From contig CACCAS010000005.1 of NCBI GenBank assembly GCA_902544065.1, positions 1 to 64,000 of the forward strand: a DNA stretch of 64,000 bases, given 5' to 3'. A model generated the notes under the pieces. It did no database searches. It had not been told where the DNA came from and was given only the letters and a program-made list of their open reading frames with translations. The stretch comes from an uncultured Pelagibacteraceae bacterium. GTDB taxonomy: Bacteria > Pseudomonadota > Alphaproteobacteria > Pelagibacterales > AG-422-B15. Shown piece after piece: positions 46,057-58,722 of this stretch (positions are counted from its first letter, which is position 1; every line of letters begins with the position of its first letter). Made by a program: the position numbers and the translations under genes.

Positions 46057-46974
46057 TTACTTCTTAGCAAGAGGATGAGCCTTTGAGTAAGCGTCATATA
46101 GCTTTTCTGTTTCAACCTTTGTATATTTTTGAGTAGTAGACAAGCTACTATGCCCCAATAATTCTTGTATTGTTCTTAAATCGCCACCTGAATTAAGCAG
46201 ATGAGTCGCAAAGCTGTGCCTAAGCGCATGAGGAGTTGCAGTTTCAGGAAGAAATAAATTGTGCCTAATCTTTTCTAAGACATATTGTATTATTCTGGGG
46301 CTAAGGCGATCCAATCTTTTGCCAACAAACAAAGGATCATCTTTCATGAAATTTTTAGGACACTCATGTATATAATTTTTGATATCAATTTTTACATAGT
46401 CCATTAACGGTACCATGCGTTCCTTATTTCCTTTTCCTTTAATTATTAAGTAGTCATTTTCATTTATATCTTCAAAATTTAAGTTTAGTGCTTCAGAAAT
46501 TCTTAACCCACATCCATATAAAAGCATTAAAATTGATTTATTTCTCAATCCTATCCATTTCTCTTTCTGCATTGCTTGAGCATATTTAATAGTTTCAATT
46601 GCAAGTTCAGATGAAATAGGCCTTGGTAAAGATTTTTTTTGCTTAGGAGTTTTTAAAGATTGAATAACAGTACTTTCAATTAAATTTATATTTAGCAGAT
46701 AATTAAAGAAAGATTTTAAAGACGAAATTATTCTTGCTATGGATGTGGAGCTTATATCTTTATTTCTCAGGTAAGAAAGAAAACTTCTAAAATCAGAAAT
46801 TTTCATATCATTGAGGTATTTTATTGAAATTTCTGAACCCGTATGAGTACTAATGAACTCTATAAAACTTTTAACGTCGTGTTTATAGCTTATCAGTGTA
46901 TTATCACTAAGATTTCTTACTTCTTTTAAATTTCCTAGCCAGTTAGTAAATGCATCTTCAATATGTTTATTCAC
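46057..46974 (-). CDS. xerC: Tyrosine recombinase XerC
   Basis: XerC resolves chromosome dimers at dif with XerD. The 305 residues contain an N-terminal SAM-like DNA-binding domain and a catalytic domain with Arg158 (GCGLRIS), His249 and Arg252 (HALRHSF), His275 (LGHSSL) and the nucleophile Tyr284 (TQKYTKV). Its core-gene neighbours and lack of flanking repeats favour Xer over a mobile integrase; XerC versus XerD is a judgement. It follows fsa by 4 bases. Confidence 0.88.
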   Translation of the reverse strand: MNKHIEDAFTNWLGNLKEVRNLSDNTLISYKHDVKSFIEFISTHTGSEISIKYLNDMKISDFRSFLSYLRNKDISSTSIARIISSLKSFFNYLLNINLIESTVIQSLKTPKQKKSLPRPISSELAIETIKYAQAMQKEKWIGLRNKSILMLLYGCGLRISEALNLNFEDINENDYLIIKGKGNKERMVPLMDYVKIDIKNYIHECPKNFMKDDPLFVGKRLDRLSPRIIQYVLEKIRHNLFLPETATPHALRHSFATHLLNSGGDLRTIQELLGHSSLSTTQKYTKVETEKLYDAYSKAHPLAKK

Positions 46975-46978
46975 TTAT

Positions 46979-47635
46979 TTAAACGATTGATTGTTTTGTC
47001 TTTTTCCAATCACTAAGAAAAGCATCTAAACCTTTTTTAGTAAGAGGATGGTTGTAAAGTTCCATGAGAGTGTTTGGAGGTAAAGTTACGACATCAGCTC
47101 CTATGATAGCTGACTTTATGACATGATCAGCATTCCTTACAGATGCTACTAATATTTTAGTATTTAAATTTTTGTAATTTGAATAAATAGATTTTATTTG
47201 TTGAATTAATTCCATACCGTTTTCACCAATATCATCAAGCCGCCCTACAAAAGGGGATATATAGGTGGCTCCACATTTTGCGGCTAACAGTGCTTGAGCC
47301 ACTGAAAAACATAGTGTGACATTAGTTTTAATTTTTCTTTTTGAAAGAGACTTACATGCTTTTAATCCATTTTCTGTTAAAGGTAACTTGATAACAATAT
47401 TTTTCGATATTTTTTTGAGCTTATTTGCTTCTGCGATCATGCCTTTTGTATCAAGCGCTGTAACTTCGGCACTTATTGGTCCTTTTATAATTTTAGTAAT
47501 TTCCTTCAGGATTTCTAAAAAATTCTTTCCAGACTTAGCAACTAGCGACGGGTTTGTCGTAATTCCATTAATCAAACCTGTTTTGTTTAGCTCTTTAATT
47601 AACTTAACATCAGCAGTATCTAAGAAGAATTCCAT
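46979..47635 (-). CDS. fsa: Transaldolase / fructose-6-phosphate aldolase (FSA/TalC type)
   Basis: This short-form transaldolase has 218 residues. [16 protein letters not shown] and [14 protein letters not shown] mark the start. The Schiff-base Lys83 lies in [11 protein letters not shown], and [10 protein letters not shown] follows. Family members either transfer dihydroxyacetone in the pentose phosphate pathway or make fructose 6-phosphate; sequence alone does not decide. It is divergent from priA and first in a minus-strand set with xerC and the hydroxylase trio. Confidence 0.9.
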   Translation of the reverse strand: MEFFLDTADVKLIKELNKTGLINGITTNPSLVAKSGKNFLEILKEITKIIKGPISAEVTALDTKGMIAEANKLKKISKNIVIKLPLTENGLKACKSLSKRKIKTNVTLCFSVAQALLAAKCGATYISPFVGRLDDIGENGMELIQQIKSIYSNYKNLNTKILVASVRNADHVIKSAIIGADVVTLPPNTLMELYNHPLTKKGLDAFLSDWKKTKQSIV

Positions 47636-47694
47636 AACATTTAATATTTTTGACTGATATATTTATAACACAAATAAAGAATCAGACCAAATGT

Positions 47695-49689
47695 ATGTCA
47701 AAAGATCTTTTTTACGTAAATGTTTTGTTTGCGCACAATATTAGTGAAGACTTCACTTATAAACTAATAAGTAAGAGTAAGCCTAAGATAGGCTCGATTG
47801 TTCAAGCTTCTTTACGTTCGAGTCTTAAAGTAGGAGTAATTACTGTTGTTTTAGAAAATTATGAGCCAAATAAAATTAAAATAAAAGAAATTGAGAAGGT
47901 TTCTGATGCACACCGGCTTACTTCAAAAATGCTTAAATTTTTGGAATGGGTAAGTAATTATAATGCAATACAAAGAGGTCTAGTTCTGAAAATGATATTA
48001 TCTCATTCAAAAACTTACTTTGATGAAAAGAAGATTGATACACCAAGTGAAAATATAGCTACCCAAGAAAAAATTATTGAACTTAATAGTGAGCAGAAAA
48101 GGGTAAGTGAAAAAATTTTAAAAATATCATCTAGACGAGATTACAACACAATCTTATTAGATGGTGTCCCAGGATCGGGAAAAACTGAAGTTTATTTCAG
48201 CGTTTTAAAAAATTATTTAACTGAAAAAGAACAAATATTAATTATGTTTCCAGAAGTTTCTTTAACAAGTGATTTCGTTAAAAGAATTGAAGAAAGGTTT
48301 GGATTTACTCCTGATGTTTGGCATTCAAAGATAAGTACAAGCATGAAGACCAAAACGTTAAAAAATATAATCAATGGAACATCAAAGATCATTGTTGGGG
48401 CAAGATCAGCACTTTTTTTGCCCTATAAGAAATTAGGCATGATCATTCTTGATGAAGAGCATGATATTTCTTACAAGCAAGAGGAGAAAGGAATTTACCA
48501 TGCGAGAGATATGTCAGTAGTTAAAGCATCTATAGAAAATATCCCATTAATTTTAACTAGTGCAACACCATCATTAGAAACAATATTTAATGTATTCAAG
48601 AAAAAATATCACAAAGTATCTATTAAAAATAAATTTTTCAGCAATGTAGAAAATAAAATAAAAATAATCGACATGCGAAAAGAAAAATTAAGAAAAGATC
48701 AATGGGTGTCTAATCCACTCAGGAATGCAATTGAAAAAACTATATCTAATCAAAGACAGGCACTTTTATACATAAATAAAAGAGGTTATGCGCCTGTAGT
48801 CATATGCAAATCATGTGGTTATAAATTTACGTGTAAGAATTGTACAAGCTATCTTGTAGAACATATAAAAAATAAAAATTTATTATGTCATCATTGTGGA
48901 CATAGTGTTAAATCATTCGGACTCAATTGTCCATCATGTGATAACGATGATCAACAATTTATTGATTATGGTGCTGGTATAGAGAAAATTTATACTGAAA
49001 TTACAAAATTATTTCCAGTTGCTAAGATATGTTTGTTTTCGAGTGATCATATAAAATCTCAAATTGAACTTGATGAGCGTGTTCGAGAAATCAAAGAAAA
49101 TAATTATAACATTATTATAGGAACACAATTAATTACTAAGGGATATCATTTTCCACGTTTGACATGCGTTGGCATAATTGATGCCGATATGTCTCTTAGA
49201 GGAGGTGACCTAAGAGCTTCGGAAAAAACTTATCAAGCTCTTTACCAAGTTGCGGGTAGAGCAGGTAGGGCAGAATTGGAGGGATCGGTATTCATACAAA
49301 CTTATTATCCAAATAATGAAACTATACAAGCATTGTCCTCATTAAATAGAGATGAATTTTATGAAAATGAAATTAATTATCGAGTTGATAATAAGCTTCC
49401 ACCTCTTGGAAAAATGGCAGCAATTATTGTTAGTGGCAATAATATTGAGAGGGTCAGAAGCCAATGCAGCATATTATATAATTCCACTCCCAAGATCCCA
49501 GAATTAGAAGTATATGGACCTGCTCCAGCACCGCTTTCCAAATTAAAAGGACATCATCGGCAAAGGTTTTTAATACATGATAAAAAAGCCAGAAATATGC
49601 AAAAAATTGTTGAGAGTTGGTTGTCCAGGTCTAAGACACTTTCAAATGTAAATATATCAGTTGATATCGATCCCTACAGCTTTGTATAA
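47695..49689 (+). CDS. priA: Primosomal protein N' (replication restart helicase PriA)
   Basis: PriA reloads the replisome at stalled forks. The 665-residue protein has an N-terminal DNA-binding domain and a helicase core (DGVPGSGKTEVYF, LDEEHDISYKQEE). The zinc-binding module has eight cysteines between CKSCGYKFTCKNC and NCPSC, and GTQLITKGYHFP and QVAGRAGRAE follow. I prefer the ATG at 47695; a TTG 45 bases upstream adds residues that do not resemble PriA. It is next to atpH, as in many alphaproteobacteria. Confidence 0.95.
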   Translation: MSKDLFYVNVLFAHNISEDFTYKLISKSKPKIGSIVQASLRSSLKVGVITVVLENYEPNKIKIKEIEKVSDAHRLTSKMLKFLEWVSNYNAIQRGLVLKMILSHSKTYFDEKKIDTPSENIATQEKIIELNSEQKRVSEKILKISSRRDYNTILLDGVPGSGKTEVYFSVLKNYLTEKEQILIMFPEVSLTSDFVKRIEERFGFTPDVWHSKISTSMKTKTLKNIINGTSKIIVGARSALFLPYKKLGMIILDEEHDISYKQEEKGIYHARDMSVVKASIENIPLILTSATPSLETIFNVFKKKYHKVSIKNKFFSNVENKIKIIDMRKEKLRKDQWVSNPLRNAIEKTISNQRQALLYINKRGYAPVVICKSCGYKFTCKNCTSYLVEHIKNKNLLCHHCGHSVKSFGLNCPSCDNDDQQFIDYGAGIEKIYTEITKLFPVAKICLFSSDHIKSQIELDERVREIKENNYNIIIGTQLITKGYHFPRLTCVGIIDADMSLRGGDLRASEKTYQALYQVAGRAGRAELEGSVFIQTYYPNNETIQALSSLNRDEFYENEINYRVDNKLPPLGKMAAIIVSGNNIERVRSQCSILYNSTPKIPELEVYGPAPAPLSKLKGHHRQRFLIHDKKARNMQKIVESWLSRSKTLSNVNISVDIDPYSFV

Positions 49690-49696
49690 TTAGTTC

Positions 49697-49711
49697 GGAA
49701 TGCGACATTCC
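49697..49711. repeat. Short hairpin between priA and atpH
   Basis: GGAATG (49697-49702) and CATTCC (49706-49711) form a perfect 6-base stem around CGA, 8 bases after the priA stop. No T-run follows, so it is not a standard terminator. It may mark the boundary between priA and the ATP synthase transcript. Confidence 0.3.
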
Positions 49712-49775
49712 AATGCTTGAAAAAAGTAAGAGTTAATGGTACGCAATGACTGAAATTTCAAAGATTTAATGGATA

Positions 49776-50336
49776 ATGTCAAAAGTTAATACTTACCAGA
49801 TAGCAGCTGTTGACCGGTATGCTAACGCGTTGTTTCAGTTGGCCAAAGAGGCTAAAGTATTAGACTCAGTATCTAATGAATTAATAAAGATTAAGGAAAT
49901 TTTACAAGAAGATCAAGAAGTTCTATCTGTCATATTAAACCCTTCAATAAGCAAATCAAATAAAATAAAACTTTTTGAAACTATCGCAGAAAAAATTGAA
50001 TTATCAAAACTTGTATCAAATTTCATTGGCGTCATTGTTAAAAAAAATCGTGTCAATTATCTCTTAGAAATTGTAGGAACATTTGAGAACTTATTAGCTT
50101 CACTAAAAGGTGAAAGAGTAGCAACTGTATCTTCTGCTTATGCGCTAACTGATGCCCAGTTAGCTGATATCAGTTCAAAGTTAAAAGATAAATTTAACGC
50201 TGACTTCAATATACAATTAAATATCGAGCCAGAATTAATCGGTGGATTAAAAATTCAAGTTGGCAGTCAAATGATTGACAGCAGTATTAAAAACCAATTA
50301 CAACTATTAAAAGAAAAAATGAAAGAGGTCGCTTAA
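49776..50336 (+). CDS. atpH: ATP synthase delta subunit
   Basis: The OSCP/delta subunit (186 residues) joins F1 to the peripheral stalk. The AVDRYANALFQLAKEAK opening and the C-terminal IEPELIGGLKIQVGSQMIDSSIKNQL signature are clear. It is the first gene of atpHAGDC; the membrane F0 genes are elsewhere, as usual in alphaproteobacteria. atpA begins immediately after the stop. Confidence 0.96.
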   Translation: MSKVNTYQIAAVDRYANALFQLAKEAKVLDSVSNELIKIKEILQEDQEVLSVILNPSISKSNKIKLFETIAEKIELSKLVSNFIGVIVKKNRVNYLLEIVGTFENLLASLKGERVATVSSAYALTDAQLADISSKLKDKFNADFNIQLNIEPELIGGLKIQVGSQMIDSSIKNQLQLLKEKMKEVA

Positions 50337-51863
50337 ATGGATATACAACCTTCAGAAATATCAAAAATCTTAAAAGAAGAAATTAAAAACTTTGGTTCTG
50401 ATTCTGAAATCAGTGAAGTTGGACAGGTATTATCAATCGGAGATGGAATTGCAAGAATATATGGATTAGATAATGTTCAAGCTGGTGAAATGGTTCTCTT
50501 TGACGATGGAACTAAGGGAATGGCTTTGAATCTTGAAGATGATAATGTTGGTGTAGTTTTATTTGGAAGTGATGCAAATATTAAAGAGGGAGACACTGTT
50601 AAGCGAACTAATGCAATTGTTGATGTACCAGTAGGTAAGGAACTGCTAGGTAGAGTAGTTGATGCGTTAGGAAATCCGATAGATGGAAAAGGTAACATTG
50701 ACTCAGAAAATAGAAGTAGAATTGAAGTAAAAGCTCCAGGAATTATTCCAAGAAAATCAGTGTCAGAACCAATGCAGACAGGTTTAAAAGCTATTGATAG
50801 TCTTATACCTGTTGGAAGAGGTCAAAGAGAATTAATTATTGGAGACAGGCAAACAGGAAAAACTGCTATTGCAATTGATACCATAATAAATCAGAAAACA
50901 ATAAATGCATCAGATGATGAATCAAAAAAACTGTATTGTATATATGTGGGTATCGGACAAAAAAGATCCTCAATCGCTCAGACTGTAAAGACTTTGGAGG
51001 ACGCAGGAGCAATGGAGTATACAACTGTTGTAGCCGCAACCGCAAGTGATGCAGCTCCACTTCAATTCCTTGCACCATATACTGGCTGTTCTATGGGTGA
51101 ATATTTTAGGGACAATGGCATGCATGCTCTAATCATTTATGATGATCTTTCAAAGCAAGCAGTTGCTTACCGTCAAATGTCACTTTTACTTAGAAGACCC
51201 CCTGGACGTGAAGCATTTCCTGGTGACGTTTTCTATCTTCACAGTAGATTACTTGAACGAGCTGCAAAATTAAATGATGAAAGTGGCGGAGGTTCTCTAA
51301 CTGCATTGCCGGTAATTGAGACACAGGCCAATGATGTGAGTGCCTTCATTCCAACCAATGTTATTTCAATAACTGATGGACAAATTTTCTTAGAAACAGA
51401 ACTATTCAACCAAGGAATACGTCCTGCAGTGAATGTGGGACTAAGTGTTTCTCGTGTTGGTTCTGCTGCTCAAACAAAAGCAATGAAAAAGGTGGCTGGT
51501 TCGATTAAATTGGAGCTTGCTCAATATCGCGAAATGGCAGCATTTGCCCAGTTTGGATCAGACCTTGATGCATCAACTCAAAAATTATTGAATCGAGGCT
51601 CTAAATTAACTGAGCTCTTAAAACAAAATCAATATTCGCCTATGACGATTGCTGAACAGGTTGTTTCAATTTTTACGGGTGTCAATGGTTACCTCGATGA
51701 CTTAGAACTGAATTTAATTAAAGATTTTGAAAAGGATCTATTTGAACTCATTAAATCTTCACATGGAGATATAATTGAAGCAATTAATAACTCAGGTAAT
51801 CTTGAGGATGATATTGCTTCAAAGTTAAGTACTATCATCGAAGAATTCAAAAAAAACAGATAG
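50337..51863 (+). CDS. atpA: ATP synthase alpha subunit
   Basis: This non-catalytic nucleotide-binding subunit of F1 has 508 residues. It shows the P-loop [13 protein letters not shown], the [11 protein letters not shown] segment and the alpha signature around [17 protein letters not shown]. It lies between atpH (no gap) and atpG (11 bases). Confidence 0.98.
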   Translation: MDIQPSEISKILKEEIKNFGSDSEISEVGQVLSIGDGIARIYGLDNVQAGEMVLFDDGTKGMALNLEDDNVGVVLFGSDANIKEGDTVKRTNAIVDVPVGKELLGRVVDALGNPIDGKGNIDSENRSRIEVKAPGIIPRKSVSEPMQTGLKAIDSLIPVGRGQRELIIGDRQTGKTAIAIDTIINQKTINASDDESKKLYCIYVGIGQKRSSIAQTVKTLEDAGAMEYTTVVAATASDAAPLQFLAPYTGCSMGEYFRDNGMHALIIYDDLSKQAVAYRQMSLLLRRPPGREAFPGDVFYLHSRLLERAAKLNDESGGGSLTALPVIETQANDVSAFIPTNVISITDGQIFLETELFNQGIRPAVNVGLSVSRVGSAAQTKAMKKVAGSIKLELAQYREMAAFAQFGSDLDASTQKLLNRGSKLTELLKQNQYSPMTIAEQVVSIFTGVNGYLDDLELNLIKDFEKDLFELIKSSHGDIIEAINNSGNLEDDIASKLSTIIEEFKKNR

Positions 51864-51874
51864 AGTAAACAAAA

Positions 51875-54198
<2,324 letters not shown>

Positions 54199-54200
54199 AA

Positions 54201-54464
54201 GTGTCTGATTCATTTAATTTTAGTGTTGTTACGCCTGAGCAGATCTACCTAGATGGAGAAGCATCTATGGTGGTAGTCCCAGGTATAGAGGGTGATATTG
54301 GCTTTTTAGCTAATCACGCCAATATAATAACTTCACTCAGACCAGGCACAATTGTTGTTACTTCAGATAAAGATACAAATTCTTTTAATGTAGAAAAAGG
54401 ATTTGTAAAATTCTCAGAAAATAAGTTGCTTGTAGTAGCTGAAGGAATTGTAAGCGAGCAGTAA
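54201..54464 (+). CDS. atpC: ATP synthase epsilon subunit lacking the C-terminal helical domain
   Basis: Only 87 residues are encoded, matching the N-terminal beta-sandwich domain: FNFSVVTPEQIYLDGEASMVVVPG, GDIGFLANHANIITSLRPG, then a strand ending in GIVSEQ. Typical epsilon subunits have about 130-140 residues with two C-terminal helices that can block ATP hydrolysis. I found no continuation in the other frames before the next gene, so this is a true short form rather than a frameshift. Translation starts with GTG 2 bases after atpD. The remaining domain should still join gamma to the c-ring. Confidence 0.93.
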   Translation: MSDSFNFSVVTPEQIYLDGEASMVVVPGIEGDIGFLANHANIITSLRPGTIVVTSDKDTNSFNVEKGFVKFSENKLLVVAEGIVSEQ

Positions 54465-54468
54465 AGTC

Positions 54469-54486
54469 AATAATTACTTAATTATT
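54469..54486. terminator. AT-only inverted repeat between convergent atpC and rppH
   Basis: AATAATTA (54469-54476) and TAATTATT (54479-54486) are perfect 8-base arms around CT, followed by CTTATTT. The element lies just after the atpC stop and overlaps the rppH stop. It could act as a weak bidirectional terminator, though the stem has no G-C pair. Confidence 0.3.
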
Positions 54487-54975
54487 CTTATTTAATTCAT
54501 CCACCATTTCAGACACCACGCTGGCATATAGTTTTTTTTTAAAAGGGACTATTAATTCCATCATTTTCTTCGAAGAAGTCCATTTCCATTTTTTAAACTC
54601 AGGCTTTTTCGTTTGTATATTAATTTCACTGTCCTTACCTTTAAAATGAATCAAAAACCATTTTTGCTTTTGCCCTATAAACTTTCCACCCCATAATTTT
54701 TTCTGTAAATAAATAGGCAGTTTATAGTAATGCCATGTTTTAGTTTCATAGAGTATTTCAAAGTTTTTTTTGATTCCAGTTTCCTCATACATCTCTCGTA
54801 TAACAGCATCAACAGTTTTTTCTCCCTTATCAATACCTCCCTGAGGCATCTGCCAGGCCGATTTATCTTTTTCAAATCTTTGTCCAATAAATATTTCTTT
54901 ATTTTTATTAATAATCATCATACCTACACCTCTTCGGTATTTTACTTTAAGTAGGCCAGGTTTATATTTGTTCAT
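54478..54975 (-). CDS. rppH: RNA pyrophosphohydrolase RppH
   Basis: RppH is a Nudix hydrolase that removes pyrophosphate from mRNA 5' ends and starts decay. The 165 residues begin with YRRGVGMMIINKNKEIFIGQR. The Nudix box GGIDKGEKTVDAVIREMYEE is complete, and WHYYKLP follows as in RppH. It is the last gene of the long minus-strand block starting at rplU. Confidence 0.93.
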   Translation of the reverse strand: MNKYKPGLLKVKYRRGVGMMIINKNKEIFIGQRFEKDKSAWQMPQGGIDKGEKTVDAVIREMYEETGIKKNFEILYETKTWHYYKLPIYLQKKLWGGKFIGQKQKWFLIHFKGKDSEINIQTKKPEFKKWKWTSSKKMMELIVPFKKKLYASVVSEMVDELNKNN

Positions 54976-54988
54976 TAAATTTGTGACT

Positions 54989-56140
54989 TTACTCTATAAC
55001 ACTGTCTTTGTTTAAGAGGTCTAAGGCGTAATCAAGTTGATTATCTTGTTCGTTATCATCTTCATTATAAATAAATTCAACATCTATATCTGGCGTTATA
55101 CCAACTTTATGAATTGAGTCCCCGGAGGGTGTATAATATAAAGCTGTAGTCATACGAATTGCACTTAAATCTTTTAGAGGAAAAATTGTTTGAACTGATC
55201 CCTTGCCATAAGATTGCTCACCAATAATAATTGCTCTTTTATGATCTTGTAGGGCTCCAGCAACAATTTCTGATGCAGAGGCAGATCCTTGATTAATTAA
55301 AACTATGATAGGTTTACCACTTGCAATATCTCCACCAGATGCAGTAAACCTTGAGATATCATTTTTATCTCTTCCCTTTATAGAAACGATCTCACCCGAT
55401 CTTAAAAAATTATTTGTGACTTTAGCAGATTGATCTAATAGTCCTCCAGGATTATTTCTTAAATCTAGAATAAACCCCTCAATATTTTCACTTCCTATAC
55501 TAGCGGTTAATTCTTTTATGGCATTCTTTATCCCTTTATCTGCCTGTTCACTGAATGAGATCAGTCTGATATAGCCTATGTTTCCTTCCGGCCGAAATTT
55601 TACTGCTTGAACTGTAATAATTGCCCGTTTTAAGTCAATATTTAGAGGATCCTCTTCACCGATTCTAACAACGGTGATAGTAAGAGACTTCCCGACAGGT
55701 CCTCTTAAAAGTTCAACAGCTTCAGCAAGAGTTAATCCAAGAACATCGACGTCATCAATATGCGTAATGTAATCACCAGGCCTTACGCCAGCATTTGCTG
55801 CCGGTGTATCATCTATGGGTGAAATAACTTTGACATAACCATTTTCCATAGTTACCTCAATACCAAGTCCACCAAATTTACCTTTGGTTTCTTCCTGCAT
55901 GTCAGAATATATTTCTGAAGCCATATAACTTGAGAAGGGATCAAGCGATTGAAGCATTCCATTGATGGCATATTCAATTACTTCTTCATCATTGACCTCT
56001 TCAACATAATCCTGTTTTATAATTTCAAACACATCACCAAAGACCTCTAATTTTTTGTAAAGATCCTGATTGTTTGCTGATAAATAATTAAAACCAAAAA
56101 AAGAAGATATAAAGAAAATAAAAGTAAAAAATAGTTTCAT
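54989..56140 (-). CDS. ctpA: Carboxy-terminal processing protease (S41 family)
   Basis: This periplasmic serine protease trims protein C-termini. The 383-residue precursor has a signal peptide (about 1-22) and a PDZ domain (about 85-165). The S41 catalytic domain has Ser288 in NQGSASASEI and Lys313 in SYGKGSVQ, 25 residues apart as in E. coli Prc. A short acidic C-terminus ends it. It starts one base after rlmH; no envC-like gene lies between them. Confidence 0.95.
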   Translation of the reverse strand: MKLFFTFIFFISSFFGFNYLSANNQDLYKKLEVFGDVFEIIKQDYVEEVNDEEVIEYAINGMLQSLDPFSSYMASEIYSDMQEETKGKFGGLGIEVTMENGYVKVISPIDDTPAANAGVRPGDYITHIDDVDVLGLTLAEAVELLRGPVGKSLTITVVRIGEEDPLNIDLKRAIITVQAVKFRPEGNIGYIRLISFSEQADKGIKNAIKELTASIGSENIEGFILDLRNNPGGLLDQSAKVTNNFLRSGEIVSIKGRDKNDISRFTASGGDIASGKPIIVLINQGSASASEIVAGALQDHKRAIIIGEQSYGKGSVQTIFPLKDLSAIRMTTALYYTPSGDSIHKVGITPDIDVEFIYNEDDNEQDNQLDYALDLLNKDSVIE

Positions 56141-56141
56141 T

Positions 56142-56579
56142 CTATGCTCTGTGATAAGGATGATTAATTTTAATAGTAACAGATCTATAAATTTGTTCTA
56201 ATAAAATAATAGCGGCAAAAGAGTGTGTAAGTGTCATTTTACTCAGTGATATTCGTTTATTGCACAGATTATTTATCTCCTTACTAAATCCGTCAGTCCC
56301 TCCAATTATAAACAATATTTTACTAAAGGAGGTTTCAAATAATAAATTTTTGAATTTGTCAGTTGTAACTACTTCACCTTTTTCATCAAGCAATATTATT
56401 GCTTCGGTCCCTTTTTTTAATTTTATTTTCTTTATTAGAGATTTGTCATTAACTTTTTCAGTTTTAACTTTAGTTATAAGATTATTAGAAATTTTTATAA
56501 TACGATTTAGATACATTTTAAAAAGAAACTCTTCTTGCTCAAATTTAAATTTATCATGATATAAAATCTCAATGTCCAT
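56142..56579 (-). CDS. rlmH: 23S rRNA pseudouridine-1915 N3-methyltransferase RlmH
   Basis: RlmH is a small SPOUT methyltransferase acting on helix 69 of 23S rRNA in assembled ribosomes. The 145 residues carry the SAM-binding FIIGGTDGFSKEI, SLSKMTLTHSFAAIILLEQIYR and the terminal HPYHRA motif. The central part is more lysine-rich than usual. It lies between rsfS and ctpA as is common. Confidence 0.93.
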   Translation of the reverse strand: MDIEILYHDKFKFEQEEFLFKMYLNRIIKISNNLITKVKTEKVNDKSLIKKIKLKKGTEAIILLDEKGEVVTTDKFKNLLFETSFSKILFIIGGTDGFSKEINNLCNKRISLSKMTLTHSFAAIILLEQIYRSVTIKINHPYHRA

Positions 56580-56592
56580 GATATTACATCTA

Positions 56593-56916
56593 TTATTCTA
56601 TTTCTGTTGACCACATATTTTCAAGGTTGTAAAATTTCCTAATCTCATCTTTAAATAAATGCACTATTACATCTCCACTATCAATAACGACCCAACCACT
56701 ATCATTACTTCCCTCAATAGAAGGATTTTTTATATTTAATTTCTTTAATTTTTTATTAACTGATTGTGAAATCGAATTAATATGCCGATTGGAGGTTCCT
56801 GTTGCAAATACTAGATAGTCAGCTAGTGATGTTTTTTTTGAAATATTAATTGAAACTATATCTGAAGCTTTACTGTCTTCTAATTCGTTAAGAATATCTC
56901 TTAGTATACTAGTCAA
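56593..56916 (-). CDS. rsfS: Ribosomal silencing factor RsfS
   Basis: RsfS binds L14 and prevents subunit joining when nutrients are low. The conserved part, from LTSILRDILNELEDSKASDI through TGTSNRHINSI, WVVIDSGDVIVHLF and FYNLENMWS, is clear. I start at a TTG at 56916 that overlaps the nadD stop and gives 107 residues, the usual size. In-frame ATGs at about 56952 and 56946, inside nadD, are alternatives that add 10-12 residues. Confidence 0.88.
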   Translation of the reverse strand: MTSILRDILNELEDSKASDIVSINISKKTSLADYLVFATGTSNRHINSISQSVNKKLKKLNIKNPSIEGSNDSGWVVIDSGDVIVHLFKDEIRKFYNLENMWSTEIE

Positions 56917-57469
56917 TTTTAGACCTAATTTCTGTCGACGAAACATTTTCATCAAAATCTTTGATAAATGTCCAGCAAGGTACTTCGTTAAATATTGAGC
57001 TTCCGGATAGTTCATCTACTCGATATTTTTCAAATGTTTTGGCCGCTTTAGAGTTTAGTGATTGATATTCATTATCTTGTCGATTGAATACAGCAATAGG
57101 CATTTGATTAAATATATTCTCGTATTCTTTCCATTCATGCATTTCATTAAGTGAGTCGCTTCCCATAAGAAAAATGAAAGTATATTTTGAAAATTTTTCT
57201 TTTAAATATTTAAGATTATCTATGAGATAGTTAGAATTTGTCTCATCTTCATAATATTTGAATTTAATATTCTCATTTTTGATGATTTCATCAATTTTAC
57301 TTTTGCGCTCATTCAATGAAATATAATCTGAGGAGTTTTTTAATGGATTGACCTTAGTTATAAGCCACCAAACTTCGTTCAAACTAAAAGTTCTTAATGC
57401 TCGATTTGATATTTCTAAATGACCTTTGTGTGGAGGATTGAATGAACTACCTAAAATTCCTACTTTCAT
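56909..57469 (-). CDS. nadD: Nicotinate-nucleotide adenylyltransferase NadD
   Basis: NadD makes deamido-NAD from nicotinate mononucleotide and ATP. The 186-residue nucleotidyltransferase has the GILGSSFNPPHKGHLEISN opening with its HxGH motif, FLMGSDSLNEMHEW, and a final ISSTEIR-type SSTEIRSKI. It directly follows proA without a gap and overlaps rsfS. Confidence 0.95.
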   Translation of the reverse strand: MKVGILGSSFNPPHKGHLEISNRALRTFSLNEVWWLITKVNPLKNSSDYISLNERKSKIDEIIKNENIKFKYYEDETNSNYLIDNLKYLKEKFSKYTFIFLMGSDSLNEMHEWKEYENIFNQMPIAVFNRQDNEYQSLNSKAAKTFEKYRVDELSGSSIFNEVPCWTFIKDFDENVSSTEIRSKID

Positions 57470-58722
57470 TTATGGTCTTACCTGCCCACTTCCACGAACA
57501 ATATATTTATAGGTTGTCAAACCTTCAAGCCCCACGGGACCTCTTGCATGCAACTTGCCTGTTGCTATTCCAATTTCTGCACCAAGGCCAAATTCTCCAC
57601 CATCGGCAAACTGAGTAGACGCATTATGCATGACAATCGCACTACCTACTGAGTTTAAAAATTTTTCAACATTATTTTCATTTTCGGAAATTATGCTTTC
57701 TGTATGTCCTGATCCATATTTAGCTATATGATCAATTGCTTCATCGACATCCTTTACAATTTTGATAGATATAATTGCATCAAGATATTCAGTTTCCCAA
57801 TCAATTTCAGTCGCTTCTTTTACTTTATCGGAATAATTCATGCACATGCTATCACCTCTCACTTCACAACCACCTTTTATGAGAGTTTCTATTATTTTAC
57901 CTAAATGACTATCAATGCACTTTTCATCTACAAGAACTGTTTCAGCGGCACCACAAATACCAGTTCTTCTTAATTTTGCATTTTCTACAATTTTACTTGC
58001 AACATCTGGATCGGATGTGCCATCAATATAAATATGACATATGCCATCAAGATGACCAATAACTGGAATTTTTGCAGTATCCTGAACTTTTTTGACTAAA
58101 CCTTTACCTCCTCTAGGGACAATTACATCAATATATTTATCCATTTTAGATAGCATATAATCAACAGCCGCTCTGTCGGTTGTATTTACATACTGTACTA
58201 TATTTTCACTTACAGATTTTGATTGCATAGCTTTTTGCATTGAGTTGACCATGGCTGTATTTGTATTGAAGCACTCAGAACCACCTCTGAGAATTACACT
58301 ATTCCCTGCTTTTAGGCATAGTACAGTAGCGTCAATTGTTACATTTGGTCTGCTTTCATATATAATCCCAATAACTCCAAGTGGAACAGATATTCTTTCA
58401 ACAATCATTCCGTTAGGTCTTTCATTGGTAAATAAAATATTTCCAGTAGGGTCATCAAGAGAAATCACATTTTTTATTGACTCTAAAATACCCTCAAACC
58501 TTTGATCATCAAGCATCAAGCGATCAATCATTGCATTGGATAATTTATTTTGAGATTCTTCGATGTCTAGTTTATTAGCTTTAAGAATTAGATCTTTACT
58601 GTTTTTTAAAGATTCTATGATAGCTTTTAAAAGTTCATTCTTTTCATGCTTACTCAAGGATTTAATTTCTTGAGAGGCAACAACGCTTTCTTTTCCTAAA
58701 TTATCTAGTTCATTTTCAAGAC

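Noticed and set aside
46057-46974. XerC-like gene as a mobile integrase marking an island
   Set aside because: Flanking genes are core genes, no tRNA or att-like repeats were seen, and base composition does not change.
47650-47694. TTG start of priA at 47650
   Set aside because: The 15 extra residues do not look like PriA, and an ATG at 47695 fits.
54465-54500. Frameshift hiding the C-terminal domain of AtpC
   Set aside because: The other two frames after the stop contain stops within a few codons and do not encode the helical hairpin.
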